Positions 27,019-35,722 of a stretch of DNA of 64,000 bases are shown in pieces (positions within the stretch are counted from its first letter, which is position 1; each line of letters starts with the position of its first letter). The stretch is from the NCBI RefSeq assembly GCF_947492365.1, contig NZ_CANLMB010000001.1:434001-498000 (forward strand), written 5' to 3'. The notes under the pieces were generated by a model. The model was given only the letters and a program-made list of their open reading frames with translations. It had not been told where the DNA came from and did not search any database. Both the position numbers and the translations under genes were made by a program. Origin of the DNA: an uncultured Erythrobacter sp. Its GTDB lineage: Bacteria; Pseudomonadota; Alphaproteobacteria; Sphingomonadales; Sphingomonadaceae.

Positions 27019-27894
27019 TTAGCGCGACATATCGATCAAAGCGGTCGGTGCGGCGCTGGTGCGAGGGCTGATCTGCCAGGTCAGCACTTCACCTTCGGCC
27101 GAAGGGCTTGCGCCTTCATCGGTGTTGTTGGCGCGGATCGCGCCGTTGGTGCGGATCGTGAAGGTGCCTTCGATTGCGGGAAGCTCGGGCATTGCCTCGT
27201 TGCCTTCCTCACCGCTCATCGCTGCGAGTCCGGCCATTCCCGCCATGCCGCCCATCATGCCGGCCATCGGGCTGGCTTCGTTCTGGGCCGCAAAGCCGGG
27301 CGCATTCACGCGCACCACATCGCCATCGCGCAGATGGATCTGGACGAAGGGGTTCGCCATCGGAAAACCCTCGATCACAGGGAACATGAAGTCATGGCTC
27401 AACTCACCGCTGACCGAATAGCTGACCTCGAACACGCCGTCGCCCTTGTCGACGACGCTGTGCCAGCCTTCCTGCCGCTCCAGCATGCGCACCAGCTCGG
27501 CAGAGGCTTCGGGATCGCTGAGGTCGATGCCGCCCATCATGGCGGACATCTGTTCGGCCTCACGCGCGGATTCGGCGGCGCGTGTTTCGGCCTGTGCCTC
27601 CCACTGGGCGCGCTGGCTGGAGATTTCATTGGTCGAACATTCGCGCACCTCATAGGTCGCGTCGATGTAGCAAGGCTCCGGCTCGAATTCCTCGGTCGCT
27701 GCATCCATCTGCGCCAACTGCGACAGGCCGAGGAAGAATATCTCGCCGTCATAGGTGAAGGTGAAGCGGTCATCCTCGGTCAGGACCAGCTCGGAGGTGA
27801 ATTTGCCCGGAGTCATGAAGCACCCCGACAGGATCAGCGACAGGCCCGTGAGCAAGGCGACCGCGATCGCGCGTGGTTTGGTGTGGATGGACAT
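27019..27894 (-). CDS. Putative lipoprotein, uncharacterised
   Basis: A 291-residue exported lipoprotein. The N terminus is a signal peptide ending in the lipobox LILSGC (about residues 19-24), after which the mature protein starts CFMTPGKFTSELVL. The remainder is acidic with two Met/Gly/Ala-rich patches (MSAMMGGIDLSD and ASPMAGMMGGMAGMAGLAAMSG). EGTFTIRTNGAIRANN near the C terminus is beta-rich. No known domain is recognised. It is 26 bases downstream of rlmB on the same strand. Confidence 0.8.
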   Translation of the reverse strand: MSIHTKPRAIAVALLTGLSLILSGCFMTPGKFTSELVLTEDDRFTFTYDGEIFFLGLSQLAQMDAATEEFEPEPCYIDATYEVRECSTNEISSQRAQWEAQAETRAAESAREAEQMSAMMGGIDLSDPEASAELVRMLERQEGWHSVVDKGDGVFEVSYSVSGELSHDFMFPVIEGFPMANPFVQIHLRDGDVVRVNAPGFAAQNEASPMAGMMGGMAGMAGLAAMSGEEGNEAMPELPAIEGTFTIRTNGAIRANNTDEGASPSAEGEVLTWQISPRTSAAPTALIDMSR

Positions 27895-27920
27895 AATTCA
27901 ATCTCCCCCTGATGCGCGGA

Positions 27921-28718
27921 TCAATCGCCCGCGCGCGTTGCAGCTGCATATAGTGCAATTGCTGCTGCGTTAGAAACGTTAAGACTTTCTATTGCGGAAG
28001 AGATCGGCAGACGGGCCAGCGCGTCGCAATGCGCCGCAATATTGTGCCGCATGCCTTCGCCTTCTGCGCCCAGCACGATGGCGAGCGCGCCGGTGGGCAT
28101 GCTCTCGCCCAATGTCGCTTCGGCCTCGCCAGCAAGGCCAATCCGCCAATATCCGGCATCGGCGAGCTCATCCAGCGCGCGGGCAAGATTGACCACGCGG
28201 ATCCACGGAACGGTTTCAAGCGCGCCCGAGGCAGATTTGGCGACAACGCCGCTCTCAGGCGGAGCGTGGCGGTCCTGCGTAACGATGCAAGCCGCGCCGA
28301 AGGCCGCCGCCGAACGCAGGATCGCGCCGACATTGTGCGGGTCAGTCACCTGATCGAGCACTACGACCGGGCGCGTGCGATCTCCGGTCGCGATTGCATC
28401 GAGGAACTGGTCCTCCAGCGGCTCGCATTCGAGCACCAGACCTTGATGCGGCGCGTCCTTGGCAACCAGCCGGGCCAGATCATGCGGATCGGCATACTCA
28501 ACCGGAAAATCCTGCGGCAATTCGCCGTCCAGCGCCTCGATCGCGTCGCGCGTTGCCCACAATTTGCGGTGCTGGCGCGCGGGGTTCTTCAGAGCAGCCT
28601 CGACCGGGTGGCGGCCCCACAGCCGCACATGGCCCGCGGTTCCCTTGCCCGAACCGCGCCCGCCCGTCATTCTGCCCGCTCGCCCTCGCAATGCGCGTTT
28701 GCGGTCACCCTTTGCCAT
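27921..28718 (-). CDS. rlmB: 23S rRNA (guanosine-2'-O-)-methyltransferase RlmB
   Basis: A 265-residue SpoU-class (SPOUT) methyltransferase that methylates G2251 in the peptidyl-transferase region of 23S rRNA. After a basic, Arg/Gly-rich N-terminal tail comes the substrate-binding part (WGRHPVEAALKNPAR) and the knotted catalytic domain with motif 1 (DPHNVGAILRSAAAFGA), motif 2 (IVLGAEGEGM) and motif 3 (LNVSNAAAIALYA). Start is ATG 28718, one codon inside a TTG alternative. tRNA-Tyr lies divergently next to it. Confidence 0.96.
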   Translation of the reverse strand: MAKGDRKRALRGRAGRMTGGRGSGKGTAGHVRLWGRHPVEAALKNPARQHRKLWATRDAIEALDGELPQDFPVEYADPHDLARLVAKDAPHQGLVLECEPLEDQFLDAIATGDRTRPVVVLDQVTDPHNVGAILRSAAAFGAACIVTQDRHAPPESGVVAKSASGALETVPWIRVVNLARALDELADAGYWRIGLAGEAEATLGESMPTGALAIVLGAEGEGMRHNIAAHCDALARLPISSAIESLNVSNAAAIALYAAATRAGD

Positions 28719-28878
28719 CAATTATTCTCGCTTCTGCTTGCTATTGCGGTCCCCCTGCCAGCAGGCCCATTGACAGGCAAGCGCCGCTTCGCCAAATGGG
28801 CGCCTCTCGGCAGCGGGGTGTTATGCCCGGTGCTTGCTATTGAGACGCGAACTGACGCGTTTTTGACAGCCCTTGTGT

Positions 28879-28964
28879 GGACAGGTGGCCGAGTGGTTAA
28901 AGGCAGCAGACTGTAAATCTGCCCGCGCAAGCGTACGCTGGTTCGAATCCAGCCCTGTCCACCA
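28879..28964 (+). tRNA. tRNA-Tyr (anticodon GTA)
   Basis: An 86-base class II tRNA. Acceptor GGACAGG pairs with CCTGTCC (28954-28960), followed by discriminator A and encoded CCA. The anticodon loop CTGTAAA gives GTA. A long variable arm (CCCGCGCAAGCGTACGC) precedes GGTTCGAATCC. Confidence 0.97.
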
Positions 28965-28983
28965 CCACCGGCTGACCGGCTCT

Positions 28984-30594
28984 TTAGAAATTCACGCCAG
29001 CGCGCACATTTATCTGCGGATCGTTGCTGGTGTCGCGTTCGCCGCTGCCGCCGAGGGGGAAGGCACCTTCAACCTCGAAGTCGAAAATTCCAACGCGGCC
29101 GCGCACGCCCGAGCCAGCCGAGAAAAGCGAGCCTTCGCCCAGATCGCTGCCAATGTCAGTGACATAGCCGCCATCGGCAAAGGCGTAGAGCTGGAGGAAG
29201 TCGAACGGCAGGCCGCTAGTGTTGAAGCGATAGCGCAGCTCTGCGAGGCCAGCGATTCCTTCATCGCCCAGCACCTCGGCAAAGCCGTATCCGCGCGTGC
29301 GATGGGCGCCGCCCAGTGCGATTTCCTGACTGGCCAGCAGCGGACGGTCAGCCATCTGTCCGGTTGCGGTCAGGTAGAGGTCGAGTCGCCTCACCAGCGG
29401 CAGCCGCGCATCGGCGCTGAAGCGGTAGCGGGTGAAGACGCCGTCGCCATCGGCTCTCGACGCCAGCGGATCACCGAGCCGGGTCGCACCGAGCATATCA
29501 AGCCCGCGGTCGATCCACAGGCTCGCACCCGCAGAACCTTCCGCAACGGCAAAGCGTGTGCGCAGCCCAACCGAAGCCGTCACCAGAGTGTCGTCGCGCA
29601 GCAATGTGCCCAGATCGTCTTGCGCGACCGAGATATAGGCCGCGTTGGCCTCAAGCCACAGGCTCGCTCCGCGCGATCTCTTGAGCGGGACCGACACCGC
29701 GAGGCTCGCGCGGCGGCTGTCACCCGAAATGTCGCTTGGCCCCAGATCGCCGCCCGGCGCGGTCTGTCCGAGCGACCCGGCAAGCGTGACATAGGTTCCG
29801 CCATCGGTGACCTGGGTTCGATATGCGGCTGAGCCGAATAGCAGTTCAGACGGTTCAATCGGATTGATGCGCACCGCCGCGCTCACCTGATCGGCGGAAT
29901 TCAGAACATCGGCATAGCGGATCGCCGCGCGCGCGCGCACCGGCCCGAACAACTCGGAGCCGTAATTGTCTGCGCTGACCGAGATATTGGGGCCGCGTTC
30001 TTCAAGGCTGACCAGCAGCACGCCTTGCCCGTCAACGCGCTGCAATCTCGCGCCGCGAAGGATCAACGCGGGGATGTCGGAGACTAGCAGCAGGGTCGAT
30101 TCCAGATCGGCTTTGGTCGCCGGGCGGCCAACCAGCCCCTCCAGCATCCGGTGTGCGGCAGGATTGTCGGAGCCGGTGATCTCGATCCGGTCGATGCGGC
30201 CTTCGTCGATGTTGATCTCGACGAAACCGTTCTGCGCAGCCTCGGTATCAATCGAGGCTCGGGCATAAGGATAACCGGCTTCCTTGGCGAGCTCGGTCAA
30301 CTCGTCAGACAGCCGTTCGAGCACTTCGTCGGTTAGCGGTTCGCCGAAAAATCCTTCGACCACTTGCTGGTAGCGTTCTTCTTCAAGCGCCTCATTGCCG
30401 CGAATGATCACCGCGCCGATCTGCCCTGTCTGCCCTTCAAAACCGGGTGAAGGCATGGATAGCACGTCGTTAAAGGCGATCCTCGGGGGTGGCGCGCTTT
30501 GCTGGGCGGAGGCTGGCGTCATCGCAGGCGCTATCGCAGCGCTCAGCACAAGGCCGGCGACACACGTACGCGCAAGGGAGAAGGTCCTAACCAT
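28984..30594 (-). CDS. TpsB-type outer-membrane transporter (ShlB/FhaC/HecB family)
   Basis: A 536-residue outer-membrane protein of the two-partner-secretion Omp85 branch. The signal peptide ends near MTPASAQ. POTRA-like regions follow (IGAVIIRGNEALEEERYQQV and RIDRIEITGSDNPAAHRMLEG), then a 16-strand-type barrel with the L6 lock motif LGGAHRTRGYGF and a terminal phenylalanine (RAGVNF). No haemagglutinin-type TpsA gene is adjacent. Instead, the divergent neighbour is the large FecR-repeat protein, a candidate exported partner. It lies next to tRNA-Tyr. Confidence 0.88.
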   Translation of the reverse strand: MVRTFSLARTCVAGLVLSAAIAPAMTPASAQQSAPPPRIAFNDVLSMPSPGFEGQTGQIGAVIIRGNEALEEERYQQVVEGFFGEPLTDEVLERLSDELTELAKEAGYPYARASIDTEAAQNGFVEINIDEGRIDRIEITGSDNPAAHRMLEGLVGRPATKADLESTLLLVSDIPALILRGARLQRVDGQGVLLVSLEERGPNISVSADNYGSELFGPVRARAAIRYADVLNSADQVSAAVRINPIEPSELLFGSAAYRTQVTDGGTYVTLAGSLGQTAPGGDLGPSDISGDSRRASLAVSVPLKRSRGASLWLEANAAYISVAQDDLGTLLRDDTLVTASVGLRTRFAVAEGSAGASLWIDRGLDMLGATRLGDPLASRADGDGVFTRYRFSADARLPLVRRLDLYLTATGQMADRPLLASQEIALGGAHRTRGYGFAEVLGDEGIAGLAELRYRFNTSGLPFDFLQLYAFADGGYVTDIGSDLGEGSLFSAGSGVRGRVGIFDFEVEGAFPLGGSGERDTSNDPQINVRAGVNF

Positions 30595-30736
30595 CTGGGC
30601 CGGTCGCTAGGCCCTATCCGCTAAGAATTTCTTACAACGAACAAGCAACCTGAATCGCGCTTTAACTTCGGGGTAAGGCTGCAAATTCACGCTTCCTTGA
30701 GGCGCGTGCGGATAGGGGGGAGGCACAAAGGAACGA

Positions 30737-30766
30737 ATGCGAACCCCTCATGCACAATCTTGTTAA
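30737..30766 (+). promoter_or_regulatory. Possible leader mini-ORF overlapping the FecR gene start
   Basis: ATG at 30737 has an ideal ribosome site (AAAGGAAC ending three bases upstream) and encodes MRTPHAQSC before a TAA at 30764-30766. It overlaps, in another frame, the ATG at 30750 that opens the FecR protein, which itself is too far from that ribosome site. Either translation is coupled through this peptide or the true start is unusual. Confidence 0.4.
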
Positions 30767-33218
30767 GTACCCCGTCCTGATCGCCGCCCTGCTAGGCAGC
30801 ACAAGCGCCATGGCTCAAGTGCCTGACTGGCGGGTTTCCGAAGCAAGCGGCGAAGTCACCATCACCCGAGATGGGCGCACAATTTCCGGTCGCCCGGACC
30901 TGACCTTGCGTCCCGGCGACCTCATCCGCACCGGCTCACGCGGCCGCGCCGTGCTGGTGCGCGGAAGCGAGTTTGTGGTGGTATCGCCGCGTGCGGAACT
31001 GCGCGTCGCCGTGCCTGAAGAATCCGGGCCGGTAATCCAGTTCTTCCAGTATCTCGGCAATGCACTGTTCGATATTGAGCGGCGCGAGACGCAGCATTTT
31101 GGCGTCCAGACGCCCTACCTCGCCGCTGTGGTGAAGGGCACAACTTTCAACGTGTCGGTATCGGCGGACAACTCGGCGGTGCAGGTCACCGAGGGCGCAG
31201 TGGAAGTCGCGACCGGCGATGACCTCGAGGCGGCGCTTATCACCCCCGGCCTGATCGGTCTGGTGGAGGCAGAGGCGGCAAGCGACCTGATCGTGGTGGT
31301 TGGCGACACTCCGCAAGAGCAATTTTCCGGATCGGTCGTGCGCGGCACGCCTGAATTTGTGGGCAACATCTCCGAGGCGCGCACCAGTGGTTCTGATGGA
31401 GCACAATCGGGCAATAGCAGCATTGCTTCATCCGATGAAGCTGCAAATGCGCCCAGCGCAGCGCCCGCAAGCGTGCAGGGCCCAGACGATGGAGCAGCAA
31501 CCAGTGGCTCCTCGACGCAGCCCGCCGATGAAGACGCGGTCACTGATGATACGCGCAGCGATGAAGGCGCGTCTTCGAGCGTTGCCGGCACGCAAATCGC
31601 TATGCGCGACGACGAAGTAACCGGTGGTGGCCAGGCTGACGCTTCAGAATCTGACGGTGGTCAGGTTGACGCGGTGTTTGGCAGCGACGGATCGGCTGCG
31701 GTCGCGGTCAGCGGCGGCAATGGCGCCGACATTGATGTTGATGTCACGGGAAGCGGTTCGAGCAGCGGCAATGGCAGCGCGAGCAATGGCAATTCCAGCG
31801 GCGATGATTCCGGAAACGGAGACACAGCCCCGGACAATTCGGGCAATTCGGGCAATTCGGGCAATGGCGGAACCGGCGTCAACGTTTCTGTGATTGCTAA
31901 TGGCGGCGGCACAAATCCGGGTGATAGCGGAACAGGAAGCAACACCGGCAGCTTTGACGGCGACGATAGCAATGATGACGATTCAAGCGACGGCACACCC
32001 AATGCCGGTGTAAATGTTGGAGTTGGAACCGGCGGAAACGGCAATCAGGACGGGGACACCGGCGTCGGCGTGGAAGTTGGTGTTGGTACCGGCAATGGTG
32101 ACGGCAACAGTAATGGCAGCGGTGACGGTAACTCGGGTGATGACACCGGAGCTGGCGTAGATGTTAGAGTTGGCACTGGCGGCAACGGCACTGGCGGGGG
32201 CAATGGCAACTCGAATGATGACACCGGAGTTGGCGTAGATGTCAGTGTTGGCACCGGCGGGAACGGCAACGGTAACGGCGGCGGCAATGGCAATGGTGGC
32301 GGCATTGATATTGGCGTCGGACTTGGCGACGGGGGCAGTGACAATAACGATGGCAATGGCAACGGTGGCAACGGCAATGGCGGCAACGGTAACGGTAACT
32401 CGGGTGATGACTCCGGCGACGACGTAGGTGTTGGTGTTGGCAATAGCGGCAACGGCAACGGTGGCGGCAACGGTAACGGCGGCGGCAACGGCAATGGTGG
32501 CGGCATTGATATTGGCGTCGGACTTGGCGACGGGGGCAGTGACAATAACGACGGCAACGGCAACGGCAACGGCGGCAACGGCAACGGCAACGGCAACGGC
32601 GGCAACGGCAACGGCAACGGCAATGGCAACGGTGGCAACGGCAATGGCGGCGGAAACGACGCCACCGGCTCGAACGGAAGCGGTCAGATCGCAGGCTCGG
32701 ATGTCGATCTGAGCGATCCTTCGGGACAGGATGTGTTCCCCGTCTCCGATAGCGGCGATTCGAACGTTTCCGGATCCGGCCTCACCGCCAATCTCGACAA
32801 CGATGCAGTCAGTTCGGAAGATGTTATCACGGTTGTCTCCGATACAGGCCGCGACGATGGGCTCGGCAGCAATACCGGCAATGACACCGCCAGTTTCGAC
32901 CGCGGCGGGAACGACGGTTTCTGCATTGGAGAATTGTGCTTTGACCGCCGCGGAGATGGCGACACCGATACACCTTATCAGGACAGCGATGAAGACGGCC
33001 GGCTGTGCGGCTTTGCCCTTTGTGTCGAAGGGCGTGATAATGGCGGCAATAGCAATGGCAGCAATGACGGCAGCGATAGCGGCAACAGCGAAGGTGGCAG
33101 CGGTAATGGCGGCGGCAACGGTAATGGCAACGGCGGAAACGACGATGATGACGGCGAGTCCGGCGGCCAGGGCGGTCGCGGTGGCGGGGTGCTCGATGGC
33201 CTGCTCGGCGGCGGCTGA
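30750..33218 (+). CDS. FecR-domain exported protein with a very long Gly/Asn/Asp-rich repeat region
   Basis: An 822-residue exported protein. The signal peptide is residues 1-22 (ends STSAMAQ). A FecR domain spans about 30-140 (DLTLRPGDLIRTGSRGRAVL, then QTPYLAAVVKGTTFNVSV and VTEGAVEVATGDD). After a Ser/Ala/Asp linker, residues about 310-640 are nearly all Gly, Asn, Asp, Ser and Val, with recurrent GVGVDVSVGTGG and IDIGVGLGDGGSDNN units. Two of these are encoded by an exact 62-base repeat. The C terminus has two LC motifs (CIGELC, CGFALC) around an acidic DxDxDG-like stretch and a Gly-rich end. The whole resembles a surface adhesin or matrix polymer, not a sigma-factor regulator. It is divergent from the TpsB gene and followed by CHASE2-EAL. 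Confidence 0.85.
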   Translation: MHNLVKYPVLIAALLGSTSAMAQVPDWRVSEASGEVTITRDGRTISGRPDLTLRPGDLIRTGSRGRAVLVRGSEFVVVSPRAELRVAVPEESGPVIQFFQYLGNALFDIERRETQHFGVQTPYLAAVVKGTTFNVSVSADNSAVQVTEGAVEVATGDDLEAALITPGLIGLVEAEAASDLIVVVGDTPQEQFSGSVVRGTPEFVGNISEARTSGSDGAQSGNSSIASSDEAANAPSAAPASVQGPDDGAATSGSSTQPADEDAVTDDTRSDEGASSSVAGTQIAMRDDEVTGGGQADASESDGGQVDAVFGSDGSAAVAVSGGNGADIDVDVTGSGSSSGNGSASNGNSSGDDSGNGDTAPDNSGNSGNSGNGGTGVNVSVIANGGGTNPGDSGTGSNTGSFDGDDSNDDDSSDGTPNAGVNVGVGTGGNGNQDGDTGVGVEVGVGTGNGDGNSNGSGDGNSGDDTGAGVDVRVGTGGNGTGGGNGNSNDDTGVGVDVSVGTGGNGNGNGGGNGNGGGIDIGVGLGDGGSDNNDGNGNGGNGNGGNGNGNSGDDSGDDVGVGVGNSGNGNGGGNGNGGGNGNGGGIDIGVGLGDGGSDNNDGNGNGNGGNGNGNGNGGNGNGNGNGNGGNGNGGGNDATGSNGSGQIAGSDVDLSDPSGQDVFPVSDSGDSNVSGSGLTANLDNDAVSSEDVITVVSDTGRDDGLGSNTGNDTASFDRGGNDGFCIGELCFDRRGDGDTDTPYQDSDEDGRLCGFALCVEGRDNGGNSNGSNDGSDSGNSEGGSGNGGGNGNGNGGNDDDDGESGGQGGRGGGVLDGLLGGG
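32289..32551 (+). repeat. Exact 62-base direct repeat inside the FecR gene
   Basis: 32289-32350 and 32490-32551 are identical over 62 bases and 201 bases apart, so recombination between them would delete or add 67 codons in frame. Surrounding GGCAAC/GGCAAT units form a wider imperfect tandem array (about 32040-32660). Confidence 0.95.
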
Positions 33219-33326
33219 GTTACCTATCTAGGTATCGCAAACGCGCCGGTAACCCTTTTGCGCGATAGTGCCTCCAGTCCGGCGGGATGAATCGCGGATA
33301 AGGAGACTTAGCCTTGGGAAATTGGC

Positions 33327-35666
33327 ATGTGGCTGACGCGTAGGCCGCGCGGGCCCCTCAAAGATACGATCAGTCTTGCCGCCTTCGTACTGGCGGTGGT
33401 GGCGGCCTGCGCTTTTGTTGTATCGGGCTTTGCTGGCGGCGCGGAAGAAGGCCTGCGCGACACACGTGACCAGTTCCGCATGGGTTCGGCATCAGGCGAA
33501 ATCGTCATCGTCGAGATTGACGGGCGCTCGCTTGAACAGCTCGACACATGGCCCTGGCCGCGCAGCAATTACGCCGATGCCATCCGCAAACTTGACGCGA
33601 TGGGCGCTTCGCAAATCGCCTTCGATGTCGACTTTTCGGCCTATTCGAATGAAGCAGAAGACGCGGCGCTAGCCAGCGCTTTTGCAGAGATCGGCCAACC
33701 CGCGCTGCTTCCCACGTTCCGCCAGCTCAACCAGGCGGGCGCCGTGCAGACCTATACCGAAGCTCTCCCGATCCCCGAATTTCGCGAGCACACATTCGTT
33801 GCCTCGGTCAATGTTGCGCCCTCGGCAAACGGGCGGATCACCTATTACCCTTACGGCGTCATCACCAATGGGGTGCCGCGCCCTTCGCTGGCGAACATGC
33901 TTGCCAATGCCAATGGCGCGGTGGGTGCGGATTTCCGCGTCGATCAGGCAATTGATATCAATTCCATACCGCGCATCTCCTTTATCGATCTGGTCCAAGG
34001 GCGCGTTGCCAGCGATCAGGTGGCGGGCAAGAAGATCGTGATCGGGGCCACTGCGATCGAGCTGTTCGACCGCTACCCCACCGCTCTGTTCGGAGTCCAA
34101 CCGGGTGTCGCGATCCAGGTTCAGGCGGCGGAGACGCTGCTGCAAGATCGTGCGAGAAGCGATAGCGGGCAGGTGCTTCCGCTGACCCTCACCGCATTGG
34201 TGCTGGGCCTGCTTCTCATTTACCGTGGTCGCCGCGGCTTGAAATGGCTTCCGGCAAGCGCAGCGGCGCTTTCGATCGGCGCGATCAATCTTGTGGGCGC
34301 ATTGGTGCTCGACCAGCTTTCCGCAGTCCATATCGCGCTAGCCAGCCCCTTGCTCTTTGTCGGCACCTTTGTCGGGGCGCGGCGGATCATGGCGGCGATG
34401 GCAACGATTGAGGCGGAACGGATGACCGATACTGCTACAAGACTGCCCAATCTCGCAGCGATGCAGCGCAAGCTGTTGGCGCATAAGAAACCGTGGATCG
34501 CAGCGGTGCGCTTTGCCGATTTTGCCGAGATCGGCGCGCTGCTGTCAGGGGAGGACCAGGTCAAGCTGGAACGTGACATTGCACGCCGGCTGCAACTTGC
34601 AGCAGGGGGAGAGGACATCTACCGGCTCGAGGCGGGCGCCTTCGCCTGTTTCGCTTCACAAAGACAGGCTGACAGTCCTGAAGCAGAATTCGCCGCCGCG
34701 CGCGCAGTCTTCAATGCCGGGTTTGAAGTCGCGGGCGAGAAGCTGCGGCTTAACCCGCATTTCGGACTGGCGCAGGGCGATATCAAGGGCGCGCTCGACG
34801 CCGCCGAAACCGCGCGCAAACAGGGGCTGGGCTTCTCCGCCGACGCGCAAAGCCTGCAAAGCGATGCCCAGTTCAAACAGCGCCTGCTGGGCGAGCTCGA
34901 CGAGGCGCTGGAGAACGGCGACATTTCGGTCGTTTTCCAGCCAAAGATACGTCTTGCCGATGACGCCATTTCGGGTGCGGAATGCCTCGTGCGCTGGGAA
35001 AGCGCGCAATTGGGGCGGGTTTCCGCGGCGGACTTCATTCCGATCCTCGAAGAGAAGAACCGCATCAGCGCGCTTACCCATTTTGTTCTCGCACAAGCAC
35101 TGGCGCGGCGCGAGGAGGCCTTGCAGCAAGGCCATGCGCTCAACATTGCGGTCAACATCTCGGCGCAATTGCTCACCAATCGCGAATTCGTTGAGGAAAT
35201 GCTTGCGGTTCTGTCGAAGGAACAGGTCGGGACAAAGGGCGGCCTGACGCTCGAAATCACCGAAAGCGCGCCTTTGGCGGATTCAAGCGCGGCCAAGACC
35301 GCATTGGTCGACCTTGCCGAAGCAGGCGCACGCATATCCATCGACGATTACGGAACAGGGCAGGCAACGCTCCATTATCTGCAAGACTTCCCCGTACAGG
35401 AACTCAAACTCGATCAAAGCTTTATCCGCGATCTGGAAAATAACAACAAAGACCGGATCATGGTCCAGTCCACCATCGAAATGGCGCATGCGCTGGGCTT
35501 CAAAGTGGTGGGCGAGGGCGTGGAAACCGCTGAAATTCTCAAGATCCTGCGCGCGCTGGGATGCGATTACGTTCAAGGTTGGCACACTGGCAAACCGGCG
35601 GAGTGGTCCGAGTATTTTGCCATGGTCACTGGCGCTGCTGAGGCGGCCAAGTCCAAAGCTGCATAG
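33327..35666 (+). CDS. CHASE2 - degenerate GGDEF - EAL membrane protein (c-di-GMP phosphodiesterase)
   Basis: A 779-residue signalling protein. A span near residues 15-37 leads to a periplasmic CHASE2 sensor domain (FRMGSASGEIVIVEIDGRSL, then PWPRSNYADAIRKLDAMGA). Three closely spaced spans follow (about 280-350). The next domain begins like GGDEF proteins (TDTATRLPNLAAMQRKL) but has YRLEAGAFACF where RYGGDEF should be, so cyclase activity is unlikely. The EAL domain (from about 520) keeps AECLVRW, NISAQ, LEITES, IDDYGTG, ELKLDQSFI, GEGVE and YVQGW, so it should hydrolyse c-di-GMP. It follows the FecR gene by about 110 bases on the same strand and may tune its output. Confidence 0.92.
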   Translation: MWLTRRPRGPLKDTISLAAFVLAVVAACAFVVSGFAGGAEEGLRDTRDQFRMGSASGEIVIVEIDGRSLEQLDTWPWPRSNYADAIRKLDAMGASQIAFDVDFSAYSNEAEDAALASAFAEIGQPALLPTFRQLNQAGAVQTYTEALPIPEFREHTFVASVNVAPSANGRITYYPYGVITNGVPRPSLANMLANANGAVGADFRVDQAIDINSIPRISFIDLVQGRVASDQVAGKKIVIGATAIELFDRYPTALFGVQPGVAIQVQAAETLLQDRARSDSGQVLPLTLTALVLGLLLIYRGRRGLKWLPASAAALSIGAINLVGALVLDQLSAVHIALASPLLFVGTFVGARRIMAAMATIEAERMTDTATRLPNLAAMQRKLLAHKKPWIAAVRFADFAEIGALLSGEDQVKLERDIARRLQLAAGGEDIYRLEAGAFACFASQRQADSPEAEFAAARAVFNAGFEVAGEKLRLNPHFGLAQGDIKGALDAAETARKQGLGFSADAQSLQSDAQFKQRLLGELDEALENGDISVVFQPKIRLADDAISGAECLVRWESAQLGRVSAADFIPILEEKNRISALTHFVLAQALARREEALQQGHALNIAVNISAQLLTNREFVEEMLAVLSKEQVGTKGGLTLEITESAPLADSSAAKTALVDLAEAGARISIDDYGTGQATLHYLQDFPVQELKLDQSFIRDLENNNKDRIMVQSTIEMAHALGFKVVGEGVETAEILKILRALGCDYVQGWHTGKPAEWSEYFAMVTGAAEAAKSKAA

Positions 35667-35722
35667 GGCAGCGCGAACCAGACCTTGCCGCTGGGCCAAG
35701 AGCGCATTAAGCCTCCCGCCCC

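Noticed and set aside
32040..32660. Possible CRISPR array in the repetitive region
   Set aside because: Repeats are contiguous, coding and in frame, with no unique spacers and no cas genes in the window.
32045..32665. Minus-strand open frame made of Pro-Leu repeats
   Set aside because: It is only the reverse complement of the GGCAAC/GGCAAT array in the FecR gene; no start context or hydrophobic pattern of its own.
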